In this document: in pieces, positions 50,938 to 59,073 of the stretch
How positions within the stretch are numbered: the stretch's first letter is position 1
Layout: each line of letters opens with the position of its first letter
NCBI GenBank assembly: GCA_003665935.1
Contig: QPLR01000004.1
Span: 1 to 64,000, forward strand
Reading direction: 5' to 3'
Source of the DNA: Halobellus sp. Atlit-31R
GTDB lineage: Archaea; Halobacteriota; Halobacteria; Halobacteriales; Haloferacaceae
DNA length: 64,000 nt
Position numbers and translations under genes: made by a program
Notes under the pieces: model-generated
Seen by the model: the letters and a program-made list of their open reading frames with translations, nothing else
Told to the model about the DNA's origin: nothing
Database searches by the model: none

Positions 50938-52302
50938 TTACTCTGTTGCCTGCTCCCCTCGCGCGTTCCCCTCTCGCGTCCCACCGTCACTTCGTGCGTT
51001 TCCATCCGACTCGTCACTTCGTGCGCTTTCATCCGACCTGTCACTTCGTGCGCTTTCATCCGACCTGTCACTTCGTGCGCTTTCATCCGACCGATCGCCT
51101 CCAGTGTCGCCGAGCACTGACGCGCCCAGGAGACGGCCGCCGATCGCCCGCAGGTCGATCACCTCGTCGGCACCGACGGCGCTCAGTTTCCCGACGTGGG
51201 TCTCCTCGTTGGCGACGGCGACGATCCGGACGTCGGGATTGACGTTTCGGGCCGCCAGGACGGCGAGGACGTTCTCGGCGTCCTCGTCGCCGGCGACCGC
51301 GACACCGCTCGCGACGTCCACCCGTGCGTCTTCGAGCGCCGCCTCGGCAGTCGGATCGTCGGTCAGGACTTCGACCCCGTCGTCCGTCAGCCGCGACGCG
51401 GCGTCGGAATCGGGCGTGACGACGACGAGATCAGTCTCGTCGCCGACGCGGTCGAGGAGCGATTCGGTCACGTCGCCGTATCCGAGGACCACGACGTGAT
51501 CCTCGAGGAGTGAGAGCTCTGATGCGGTCATAGTTCCGAACGCGGCTGCCATTCGAGATTCGATTGCGGGGCCGACGAGCGCGCCGACCGCGACGGTGAA
51601 CGCGCCCGTGCCGAGGAGGATCACCGACAACGAGAACAGCCTCGCCTCGGTCGTCGTCGGCGTGATATCCCCGTAGCCCACCGTCGCGATCGTGACGATG
51701 ACGTAGTAGAACGCGTCGCTCCAACCGTCGAGCCCGAGGAACTGCCCGCGGAGACCGTACGACCCCACAGTGCCGTAGAGGCCGACGCCCAGGATCGACG
51801 CCAGCGACGCGATCTGCAGCGACGACAGGTCGAGCGTCTGCTCGAACCCGTCCCGGTTCCAGACGAGAAGCGGGAGCGCGATCGAGACGGCGAGCAGCAG
51901 CGGAATCTCCGTCGTTCGCCCCGTGGTGAGCGGCAGCAGCACCAGTCCCGGCAGCAGCGCGACCGCCGCCAGCCAGGCGACCCGCTTCCGTCGTCGGAGC
52001 CCGAACACGACGACGCCGAGCGGGAACGCGAACAGCACGCCCGCGAACCGCACGAACGTCTCGGCCAGCGGGAGGACTCCCGCAAGCGGCCCGGCGACGA
52101 CCGGCTGCGGCTGGCTCAGGTTCGAGAGGCCGGTCACGAACGCGAGCACGGCGACTGCCGCCGTCAGCGCGACCGTGGGCTTTGCGCCCGAGAACTCGCT
52201 CCACTCGACGAAGGGAACCCGATCCGTCGGATAGAACACCTCCTCGAACGGCCGCTCGCCCGTCTCTTCGTGTGAGTCAACCACTACCATCCATTCGCTC
52301 AT
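50938..52302 (-). CDS. Two-TM potassium channel with TrkA-N (RCK) domain
   Basis: This 454-aa protein has several N-terminal hydrophobic segments (about residues 40-160), then a pore loop with selectivity filter TIATVGYGD and an inner helix. A cytosolic RCK domain begins DHVVVLGYGDVTESLLDRV with the Rossmann GxGxxG variant and the acidic residue after beta-2 (VVTPDSDA). The C-terminus is a charged Ser/Arg/Asp tail built from a 27-nt repeat. It should let K+ move under ligand control. Confidence 0.88.
   Translation of the reverse strand: MSEWMVVVDSHEETGERPFEEVFYPTDRVPFVEWSEFSGAKPTVALTAAVAVLAFVTGLSNLSQPQPVVAGPLAGVLPLAETFVRFAGVLFAFPLGVVVFGLRRRKRVAWLAAVALLPGLVLLPLTTGRTTEIPLLLAVSIALPLLVWNRDGFEQTLDLSSLQIASLASILGVGLYGTVGSYGLRGQFLGLDGWSDAFYYVIVTIATVGYGDITPTTTEARLFSLSVILLGTGAFTVAVGALVGPAIESRMAAAFGTMTASELSLLEDHVVVLGYGDVTESLLDRVGDETDLVVVTPDSDAASRLTDDGVEVLTDDPTAEAALEDARVDVASGVAVAGDEDAENVLAVLAARNVNPDVRIVAVANEETHVGKLSAVGADEVIDLRAIGGRLLGASVLGDTGGDRSDESARSDRSDESARSDRSDESARSDESDGNARSDGGTREGNARGEQATE
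50988..51095. repeat. 27-nt tandem repeat in the K+ channel gene
   Basis: Four copies (50988-51014, 51015-51041, 51042-51068, 51069-51095) begin cacttcgtgcg and differ at a few positions. They encode nine-residue units of the type SDESARSDR at the channel's C-terminus, keeping the frame. Confidence 0.85.
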
Positions 52303-52588
52303 CGGAGGTAAAAACTGTACTGTTGGTCTACCGACTACTTCGTATCCGCTTCGAGAGCGTCACGTACTTGGCCTCGCGGCTTCTCTCGTATGTGTTTCTT
52401 CTCACGAACCTCTCGAGACAAGTCCGCCCGCGCGGTCGACGCTCCCCCCGCTCGTCCACCGTCCGAAGCGCCGCACCGCAGCGACGAATCGGCCGCCGGG
52501 CTCGCCGCCCCGCGTTCCGGATACGCCGTCGTTCACGGTTCTTCAGGCGGCAAGAGCCTTTTTCACCGCTTGCTCCCAAGCGTCGCTA

Positions 52589-53683
52589 ATGGCGGAGTAT
52601 ACGGGATCGAAACGGAGTTCGCTCGGTCGGCGCTCGTTTCTGGCTGCGACCGGAACAGCGGCGATCGGACTGTCGGGCTGTCTCGGCGGTTCGAGCGGTT
52701 CGAGCGGTGAGACGCTCCGGGTTTCGGTCTGGAGCGGGACCAACGAGACTGTGTTCCGCGAGGTCGTCGTCCCACGCTACGAGGAACGAACCGGAAACAC
52801 ACTCGAGATCACGGGTAACTGGCAGGGGATCCTCTCGAAGATCCGGCAGTCGCCGCCGGACGACCCTCCGTTCGACGTGACCGTCGGGGTCGGTCGCACC
52901 GTCCACCGCGGCGCACAGGACGACCTCTGGGAGCCGGTGAACTACGATAACCTCTCGAACGCGGGCGGGATCAAACCGCAGCTCCGGCAGTTTCCGATGG
53001 CCGAGACGGGCGTGCCGGTCGCCTACGGTGTCCACGCTTACGTGTACAACGAAGACACGATCTCGTGGAACCCGACCGAGTGGGCCGATCTGCGGTCATC
53101 CGAGGCCCAGAACGTCGCGCTCCCGAGCGACTTCTGGCTGAAACTGTTTATGATGGCGGCGTTCACGATGGACGACGAACCGCTCGCCGACGAGGTGTAC
53201 GACCGCGCGTACACGGATGCGTTACTCGACGTCATCGAGTCGCTCCCCGTCTCCACCTTCTATCAGGGAACCCAACAGCTCTGGACCGCGCTGAGCCAGG
53301 GGCTCGCGGACGTCGGACACTACTTCTTCGCGTACGGGCTGAAGAAGGCTCAGACGACCGACGAGTACAACATCGGCGTGACGGTCCCTCCGGAGACCTC
53401 CGGCTACATCGACTACTACCAGATCGTGCGCGGCACCCAGAAGAAGGCGCTCGCCGAGGAGTTCATCGACTTTCTGCTCGATCCGGAGATCCAGTCGGCG
53501 TACGCCGCCGAGTTCAACCTCGGGATGTCCCACCGAGACGCCGACTACCCCGACCTGACCGCGGAGAACCTGCCGACGACGAACGAGGACCTACAGGACG
53601 TCGCGTTCCAGAACTTCGCGGGCGTCGCGGACTACTCCTCGGATCTGAGCGACCGCTTCCGCGCCCTCGTGCAAGACAACTGA
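52589..53683 (+). CDS. PotD-like ABC transporter substrate-binding lipoprotein
   Basis: This 364-aa extracellular binding protein has a Tat-like RRSFLAATG leader and lipobox GLSGC. The mature domain carries VSVWSGTNETVFREVVVPRYEERTG, typical of spermidine/putrescine, thiamine or iron-type binding proteins. A TTTTT-containing box near 52553-52563 gives leaderless transcription. It heads a four-gene operon. The ligand is not predictable from the sequence. Confidence 0.85.
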   Translation: MAEYTGSKRSSLGRRSFLAATGTAAIGLSGCLGGSSGSSGETLRVSVWSGTNETVFREVVVPRYEERTGNTLEITGNWQGILSKIRQSPPDDPPFDVTVGVGRTVHRGAQDDLWEPVNYDNLSNAGGIKPQLRQFPMAETGVPVAYGVHAYVYNEDTISWNPTEWADLRSSEAQNVALPSDFWLKLFMMAAFTMDDEPLADEVYDRAYTDALLDVIESLPVSTFYQGTQQLWTALSQGLADVGHYFFAYGLKKAQTTDEYNIGVTVPPETSGYIDYYQIVRGTQKKALAEEFIDFLLDPEIQSAYAAEFNLGMSHRDADYPDLTAENLPTTNEDLQDVAFQNFAGVADYSSDLSDRFRALVQDN

Positions 53684-53690
53684 CACCGCG

Positions 53691-54854
53691 ATGCTCGCAC
53701 TCAACGACGTCACGACGACGTACGGCGACGTGGCCGCCGTCGACGGCGTCTCGCTCACCGTCGACGACGGGGAGCTGTTCTGCCTCCTCGGCCCGAGCGG
53801 GTCGGGCAAGTCGACGGCGCTCCGCACGATCGCCGGCTTCGAGAAGCCCACCTCCGGGCGTGTCGTCCTCGCCGGCGACGACGTGACCGACGCCGAGCCG
53901 TACGACCGCGACTGCTCGATGGTGTTTCAGGAGTGGGCGCTCTTCCCGAGTAAGACGGTGCTCGCGAACGTCGCGTTCGGGCTGAAGATGGCCGGTCTCG
54001 GGACGCCGGAACGACACGAGCGGGCCCGCGAGTCGCTCGCACTCGTCGAGATGGCCGACTACGAGGACGCGTATCCGCGAGAGCTGAGCGGCGGCCAGCG
54101 CCAGCGTGTCGCGCTGGCGCGGTCGCTGACGGTCGATCCGGATCTCCTCTTGCTCGACGAGCCGCTGTCGAGTCTCGACCGCCGGCTCCGGGAGGCGATG
54201 CAGCTCGAACTCAAGGAGATCCACGAACGGCTGGGAACGACGATGGTCTACGTCACGCACGATCAGGACGAGGCGTTTACCCTCGCCGACCGCCTCGGCG
54301 TGATGCGCGACGGCGAACTCGTCCAGGTCGGCCCGCCGGCGCAGGTGTACGACGACCCGGCGAACCAGTTCGTCGAGTCCTTCCTCGGTTCGACGAACTT
54401 CCTCTCGTGTACAGTCGCGGCCGTGGACGACCGCCCGCGTCTGGACACGCCGCTCGGCGTCCAGTGCCGCGCACCCGTCGACCCCAACGGACTTGCAGTC
54501 GGCGACGAGGTGACGGTCTCGCTCCGGCCGGAGCGGTTGGCGCTCGCCGAACCGACCGAGGCTACGCCCGCGAGCGACGCCGACGCCGACTCCGAGACGC
54601 GGGAGCCGCCCAACGCGCTCCAGGACGGAGGCGAGACCATCGCGACTCCCGACGTTCGCGTCCACGGCACCGTCGACGAGACCGTCCACCGCGGACCGAA
54701 CGTGCGGACCCACGTCGACGTCGGCGACGCCGATCTGTTCGTGGAGTCGACCTCCTCGGCAACGCCACCGTTCGACGCCGACGAGGACGTGACGCTCGTG
54801 TGGGATCCCGCGGACGCCCGGTACTTCGACGCGGCGGGTGACCGCCTCCGATGA
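53691..54854 (+). CDS. PotA-like ABC transporter ATP-binding protein
   Basis: This 387-aa ATPase has Walker A GPSGSGKST, signature LSGGQRQRVALARSL and Walker B LLLLDEPLSSLD, with switch His in VTHDQDEA. A TOBE-type regulatory domain follows from about residue 250, interrupted by an acidic Ala/Asp/Glu-rich insertion (residues 290-325). It starts 7 nt after the binding-protein gene and overlaps the first permease by 4 nt. Confidence 0.9.
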   Translation: MLALNDVTTTYGDVAAVDGVSLTVDDGELFCLLGPSGSGKSTALRTIAGFEKPTSGRVVLAGDDVTDAEPYDRDCSMVFQEWALFPSKTVLANVAFGLKMAGLGTPERHERARESLALVEMADYEDAYPRELSGGQRQRVALARSLTVDPDLLLLDEPLSSLDRRLREAMQLELKEIHERLGTTMVYVTHDQDEAFTLADRLGVMRDGELVQVGPPAQVYDDPANQFVESFLGSTNFLSCTVAAVDDRPRLDTPLGVQCRAPVDPNGLAVGDEVTVSLRPERLALAEPTEATPASDADADSETREPPNALQDGGETIATPDVRVHGTVDETVHRGPNVRTHVDVGDADLFVESTSSATPPFDADEDVTLVWDPADARYFDAAGDRLR

Positions 54855-55741
54855 GCACGGCCGTCGGCCGCCTCCTCCCGCAACTCGGCCGTGGCTCGCG
54901 GACGGCGGCGCTGCTGCTTCCGCTTTTGGCGCTCGACGTCGGGCTCTTCGTGATCCCGATGGGCTATCTGCTCCGCCTCAGTTTCGCAGCGCGAACCGAC
55001 AGCGGCGCGTTCGCCGAGGGCTCGTGGTCGCTCGACGGCTACCGGTATCTCGCGGAGACGCCGCTCGTCCACGAGATCGTCGGGTTCACCCTCGGCTTCG
55101 GCGTCGTGGTCACGGTGCTGGCCGTCGGCATCGCCACCGTGTACGCGTACGCGGCGTGGCGCGCGCGGGGCTGGGCCCGGACCGTCCTCCTCGCTGGGGC
55201 CGTGCTCTCGCTTTTCACGACGCTCGTGGTCAAACTGTTCGCGGTGGTTCTGCTGTTCTCGCCGCGTGGCGTGGTCAACGATCTCCTGCTGTGGTTCGGG
55301 GTCGTCGCCGACCCGCTCTTGCTCGTCGACAACCTCGCGGGGGCCGCGATCGCCCAGCTGTACATCGTGGTCCCGTACGCTATCCTCGCGGTGTACGCGG
55401 TCCTCTCGACGCTCGACGACCGGCTCGTCGAGGCGGCGCTCGACCTCGGAGCGACGCAGCGCCGCGTGTTCACCGAGGTCGTGCTCCCGCACGTCCGCCC
55501 GGGGCTCGCCGTCGCGACGGTGATCAGTTTCACGTGGTCGGTCGGGGCGTACCCCGCGCCCCTGCTGCTCGGTTCGGGGAGCGAACAGACGACGGCGATC
55601 CTCGTCTCGCAGCTCCTGCTGACGCAGTTCGACTGGCCGCCGGCCGCGGCGCTCGCCGTGTTCACTGTCGCGATCGTGGCGACGGTGCTCGCCGCTGCGC
55701 TCTGGCGACTCGATATCGGAGGTGCACTGTTCGATGCGTGA
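54851..55741 (+). CDS. PotB-like ABC transporter permease
   Basis: This 296-aa membrane permease has six TM segments and the EAA loop DRLVEAALDLGATQRRVFTEVVLP. It pairs with the next gene, which begins 8 nt before its stop. Function is channel formation for the Pot-type importer. Confidence 0.9.
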   Translation: MSTAVGRLLPQLGRGSRTAALLLPLLALDVGLFVIPMGYLLRLSFAARTDSGAFAEGSWSLDGYRYLAETPLVHEIVGFTLGFGVVVTVLAVGIATVYAYAAWRARGWARTVLLAGAVLSLFTTLVVKLFAVVLLFSPRGVVNDLLLWFGVVADPLLLVDNLAGAAIAQLYIVVPYAILAVYAVLSTLDDRLVEAALDLGATQRRVFTEVVLPHVRPGLAVATVISFTWSVGAYPAPLLLGSGSEQTTAILVSQLLLTQFDWPPAAALAVFTVAIVATVLAAALWRLDIGGALFDA

Positions 55742-56531
55742 GCCCGTTCGCGGCTGGCTGTTCCGCGGCGGCGTCGCCTTGCTCTTCGGTCTGCTCGTCC
55801 TGCCGCTCGGCATCGTCGTCGCGACCGCCTTCGACGCCTCGCGCGCGGTCGTCTTTCCGCCGACGGAGCTCTCGCTGCGGTGGTTCCTCGAACTGCTCGA
55901 GTCGCCGACGTGGCTCCGCTCGCTCGGCAACAGCGTCGTCGTCGCGGCCGGGACGAGCGTCCTCTCCACGCTGGTCGGCGTGACGGCGGCGCTCGGGACG
56001 CGCTCGATGGACGGCCGCTACCGGACGGCCGCCGTCGGCCTCGCGGTCGTTCCGCTGTTGGTGCCGGGGATCGTCATCGGCGTGACGCTCCTGACCTTTC
56101 TCAGTCGGTTCGGCCTCCAGCAGAGCTACCCGGCGCTCGTCGTCGCGCACTCGCTTTGGGCGACGCCGCTGACGTTCTCGGTGATGCAGGCCGCGTTCGC
56201 CCGCTTCGATTGGCAACTCCACGAGGCGGCTCTGGATCTCGGCGCGTCCCGCGTTCGGGCGTTCGTGAGCGTCGTGGTTCCCGAAGTCCGGGCGAGCCTC
56301 GCGGTCGCGGCGCTCGTCGCCTTCATCGTGAGCCTCCAGGAGTTCGTGATGGCGCTGTTTCTGTCCGGACCGGACACGCGAACCGTCCCGGTGCAGGCGT
56401 GGAACTCACTCCGGCAGAGCCTCGATCCGCTAGTGAGCGTCGTCTCCACAATCTTGGTCGTCGCCGTTGTCGCCCTCGTGTTGCTCGGGAGCGCGCTGGT
56501 CGGCCTCGAACGGCTCGCAGCCGAGACGTAG
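55734..56531 (+). CDS. PotC-like ABC transporter permease
   Basis: This 265-aa membrane permease has the EAA loop WQLHEAALDLGASRVRAFVSVVVP and six TM segments. I chose ATG 55734 over the in-frame GTG at 55722 because it fits the usual short N-terminus. It is the last gene of the importer operon. Confidence 0.88.
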   Translation: MREPVRGWLFRGGVALLFGLLVLPLGIVVATAFDASRAVVFPPTELSLRWFLELLESPTWLRSLGNSVVVAAGTSVLSTLVGVTAALGTRSMDGRYRTAAVGLAVVPLLVPGIVIGVTLLTFLSRFGLQQSYPALVVAHSLWATPLTFSVMQAAFARFDWQLHEAALDLGASRVRAFVSVVVPEVRASLAVAALVAFIVSLQEFVMALFLSGPDTRTVPVQAWNSLRQSLDPLVSVVSTILVVAVVALVLLGSALVGLERLAAET

Positions 56532-56671
56532 CTGCCCTCCCCGAACCGGCACGGACCGTACTGCAGCGTGCGGAAGCCGACTCACACAAAGTTCTCTCGC
56601 CTTGTCACGTTGTGTGTCGCCGCGGCTCCGCCGCCGGCTTTTAAGAACGACGCCGGGGTATGAAGTCTCGT

Positions 56672-57052
56672 ATGAAGCGAACCATCAGTACGGACGACGC
56701 ACCCGCCGCGGTCGGCGCGTACAGCCAGGCGACGACGAACGGGAGCCTCCTGATCACCGCCGGACAGCTGCCGTTGACGACCGACGGCGAACTCCTCGAC
56801 GACGAGTCGGTCGCAGACCAGACGCGGCAGTGTCTCCGGAACGTCGAGGCCATCCTCGAATCCGAGGGCCTCTCGCTGTCGGACGTGTTGAAGACGACCG
56901 TCTTCCTCGACGACATCGACGACTTCGACGAGTTCAACGAGGCCTACAGCGAGTTCTTCGACGCGGAGCCGCCCGCCCGGAGCGCCGTCGGTGCCGGTGC
57001 CGTACCGAAGGGCGCGGCCGTCGAGATCGAAGCGATCGCGACGACGGAGTGA
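56672..57052 (+). CDS. RidA-family reactive imine/enamine deaminase
   Basis: This 126-aa protein has the YjgF/RidA fold, with YSQATTNGSLLITAGQLP, a conserved Asn in RNVEAIL, and VFLDDIDDFDEFNEAYSEFF and GAVPKGAAVEIEAIA. The Arg that hydrolyses 2-aminoacrylate, usually in the segment ARSAV, appears to be present. ATG 56672 is preferred: a TTTAAG box at 56639-56644 puts transcription start near 56668, downstream of the alternative ATG 56660. It removes reactive enamines formed by PLP enzymes. Confidence 0.88.
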   Translation: MKRTISTDDAPAAVGAYSQATTNGSLLITAGQLPLTTDGELLDDESVADQTRQCLRNVEAILESEGLSLSDVLKTTVFLDDIDDFDEFNEAYSEFFDAEPPARSAVGAGAVPKGAAVEIEAIATTE

Positions 57053-57212
57053 CGTCCGCGTCGACGATGCCCGCGGGCTTTGCCGTGGCCGGTTCCGCGA
57101 CGACCTCGCCTGTGGCCTTCACCGGAGCCGGCTCGACGGCGTCCCCGCTCGTGAGCCGCTCGGTGCCTCACGGCGAACGCTTAATCAACGTCACCCTGCT
57201 ACTCTCTCACGT

Positions 57213-59009
57213 ATGACTGACGCGGCCCCCGCCGAACTCCTCCGGGTCGACCTGAGCGCCGGTACGGTGCGGCGTGAGGCGCTCCCGGAGCGGTGGCTGT
57301 CTGAGTACGTGGGCGGCAAGGGACTCGGCGCCCGGTATCTCTACGAGCATCTCGCACCCGGCACCGACCCGCTGGGGCCGGAGAACTACCTCCTGTTTAT
57401 GCACGGCCCGCTCAGCGGGCTGCTGCCGGGCGAGCCGCAGTTCGCGGCGATCACCCGCTCGCCGCTTACGGGCACGTTCCTGGACTCCTACAGCGGCGGG
57501 AGCTTCGCGGGCGCGCTCGTCGGGGCGCTCGACGGGGCGCTCGGCGTCGCAGTCACCGGTCAGGCAGCGGAGCCGACGGTCCTCGAACTCGACGACGGCG
57601 ACGCCGCGCTCACGCCAGCCGCCGATCTCTGGGGCCGCGACGTGGTCGAGACGTGCGACACTTTCGACGGCGCGGTCGCCTGTGTCGGCCCCGCGGGCGA
57701 GCACCGCGTGCGGTACGCGACGATCGCCTCCGACGGCGGCGACCACCACGCCGGCCGCGGCGGTGCGGGCGCGGTGATGGGTGCGAAACGGCTCAAAGCC
57801 GTCGTTGCGAACGGCACGCCACCGGAGCCCGGCCCAAAACTCGGAGCGCTGCGCGAGGCGGCCGAGCGCCGGTACCGCGAGACCGACGCCGGCCAGTGGC
57901 ACGCCGCGAGCGCGACGCTCGAAACCGTCGACTTCGCCGACGAGGTGGGCGTCCTCTCGACGCGCGGCTGGCAGGAGGGCTCCTTCGAGGGGACCGAGGA
58001 CATCGGTATCGCGGCCGTGCAAGACGCGGCTGTCGGTCGCGAGCGTGAGGGCGACGTCCCCGGCGGTTTCCGCGTCGAGACCGACGCCGGCGCGTCGGTC
58101 CCGCGCGGCGCGACGCAGATGTCGCTCGGCGCGGGGCTCGGCATCGACGACTTCGACGCCGTCGCGACGCTCGGCCAGGTCTGCGATCGCCTCGGCCTCG
58201 ACGTCATCAGCGCCGGTAACGCCGTTGCTTGGGCGATCCGCGCCGCGGACGCTGACATCGTGGAACTCGACGCCGACATCGCCTTCGGCGACGACGCCGC
58301 GGCGCGAGCGTTCATCGAAGCGATCGCCACGCGGGAACCGGGCGCGGCCGACGCGCTCGCCGACGGCGTCGACGCGGCCGCAGCGCGCCTCGGCGGCGCG
58401 GAACTCGTCCCGACGATCAAGTCGATGGAGGTCCCCGCCTACGACCCGCGCGGATCGCCGACGATGGCGTTGGCGTACGCCACGAGCGATCGCGGAGCCT
58501 GCCACCGCCGGTCGCTCCCGGCCGAGACGGAGGTGTTCGACGGCGAGTCCTGGGACGACGCCGACCGCGTGCGACTCGTGATCCGCGAGCAGACGATTTC
58601 GTCGGTCCTCTGGAGCCTGGTCGCCGACGACTTCGCCGGTGCCGCTCTCGAAGACGACCTCGGGGCCGAGTGGCTCTCGGCGGTCGAGACGCCTGCCCCC
58701 ACCGACCCGGCGGAACTACTCCGCGTCGGCGAGCGGATCTGGACGCTGACGCGACTGTTCAACGTCCGCGAGGGGTTCGACGCCGCCGACGAGGCGCTCC
58801 CAGCGGCCTTCCAGCGACCGCTCGCCGGCGGCCCGGCCGACGGGCGCGCAATCGATTCGACGTGGTTCGAGCGCCTGCGACGGCGCTACTACGCCGCCCG
58901 CGGGTGGAGCGCCGAGGGGGTCCCGACGGGCGCGCTGCTCGATCGACTGGATCTCCGCGACGTCGTCGACGGCGACACGCCGGTGGCTCGCGACTCGCTG
59001 GCGCAGTGA
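57213..59009 (+). CDS. Aldehyde:ferredoxin oxidoreductase homologue lacking the Fe-S cysteines
   Basis: This 598-aa protein matches AOR from start to end: LLRVDLSAGTVRREALP, VGGKGLGARYLYEHL, RSPLTGTFLDSYSGGSFA, GRGGAGAVMGAKRLKAVV and IWTLTRLFNVREGF. The pterin-binding domain looks intact. The CxxCxxxC Fe-S motif expected near residues 280-300 is missing (the region reads REREGDVPGGFRVETD) and the late ligand Cys (usually in DSLGLC) is replaced (LWSLVADDF). Its four cysteines lie elsewhere. A TTAATC box near 57180 gives a leaderless start. Activity may differ from classic AOR. Confidence 0.85.
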   Translation: MTDAAPAELLRVDLSAGTVRREALPERWLSEYVGGKGLGARYLYEHLAPGTDPLGPENYLLFMHGPLSGLLPGEPQFAAITRSPLTGTFLDSYSGGSFAGALVGALDGALGVAVTGQAAEPTVLELDDGDAALTPAADLWGRDVVETCDTFDGAVACVGPAGEHRVRYATIASDGGDHHAGRGGAGAVMGAKRLKAVVANGTPPEPGPKLGALREAAERRYRETDAGQWHAASATLETVDFADEVGVLSTRGWQEGSFEGTEDIGIAAVQDAAVGREREGDVPGGFRVETDAGASVPRGATQMSLGAGLGIDDFDAVATLGQVCDRLGLDVISAGNAVAWAIRAADADIVELDADIAFGDDAAARAFIEAIATREPGAADALADGVDAAAARLGGAELVPTIKSMEVPAYDPRGSPTMALAYATSDRGACHRRSLPAETEVFDGESWDDADRVRLVIREQTISSVLWSLVADDFAGAALEDDLGAEWLSAVETPAPTDPAELLRVGERIWTLTRLFNVREGFDAADEALPAAFQRPLAGGPADGRAIDSTWFERLRRRYYAARGWSAEGVPTGALLDRLDLRDVVDGDTPVARDSLAQ

Positions 59010-59073
59010 CTCCGTCTCGGGTGATTGAAAAAAACCGGACCGAAACCGGCGACAGCCCGTCTCGGGCCTGCGA

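Noticed and set aside
50988-51095. Possible CRISPR or intergenic repeats
   Set aside because: The array is in frame within the K+ channel gene, with no spacers.
54263-55969. A 568-codon minus-strand frame opposite the Pot-type transporter genes
   Set aside because: Shadow of the ATPase and permease genes, whose motifs are unambiguous.
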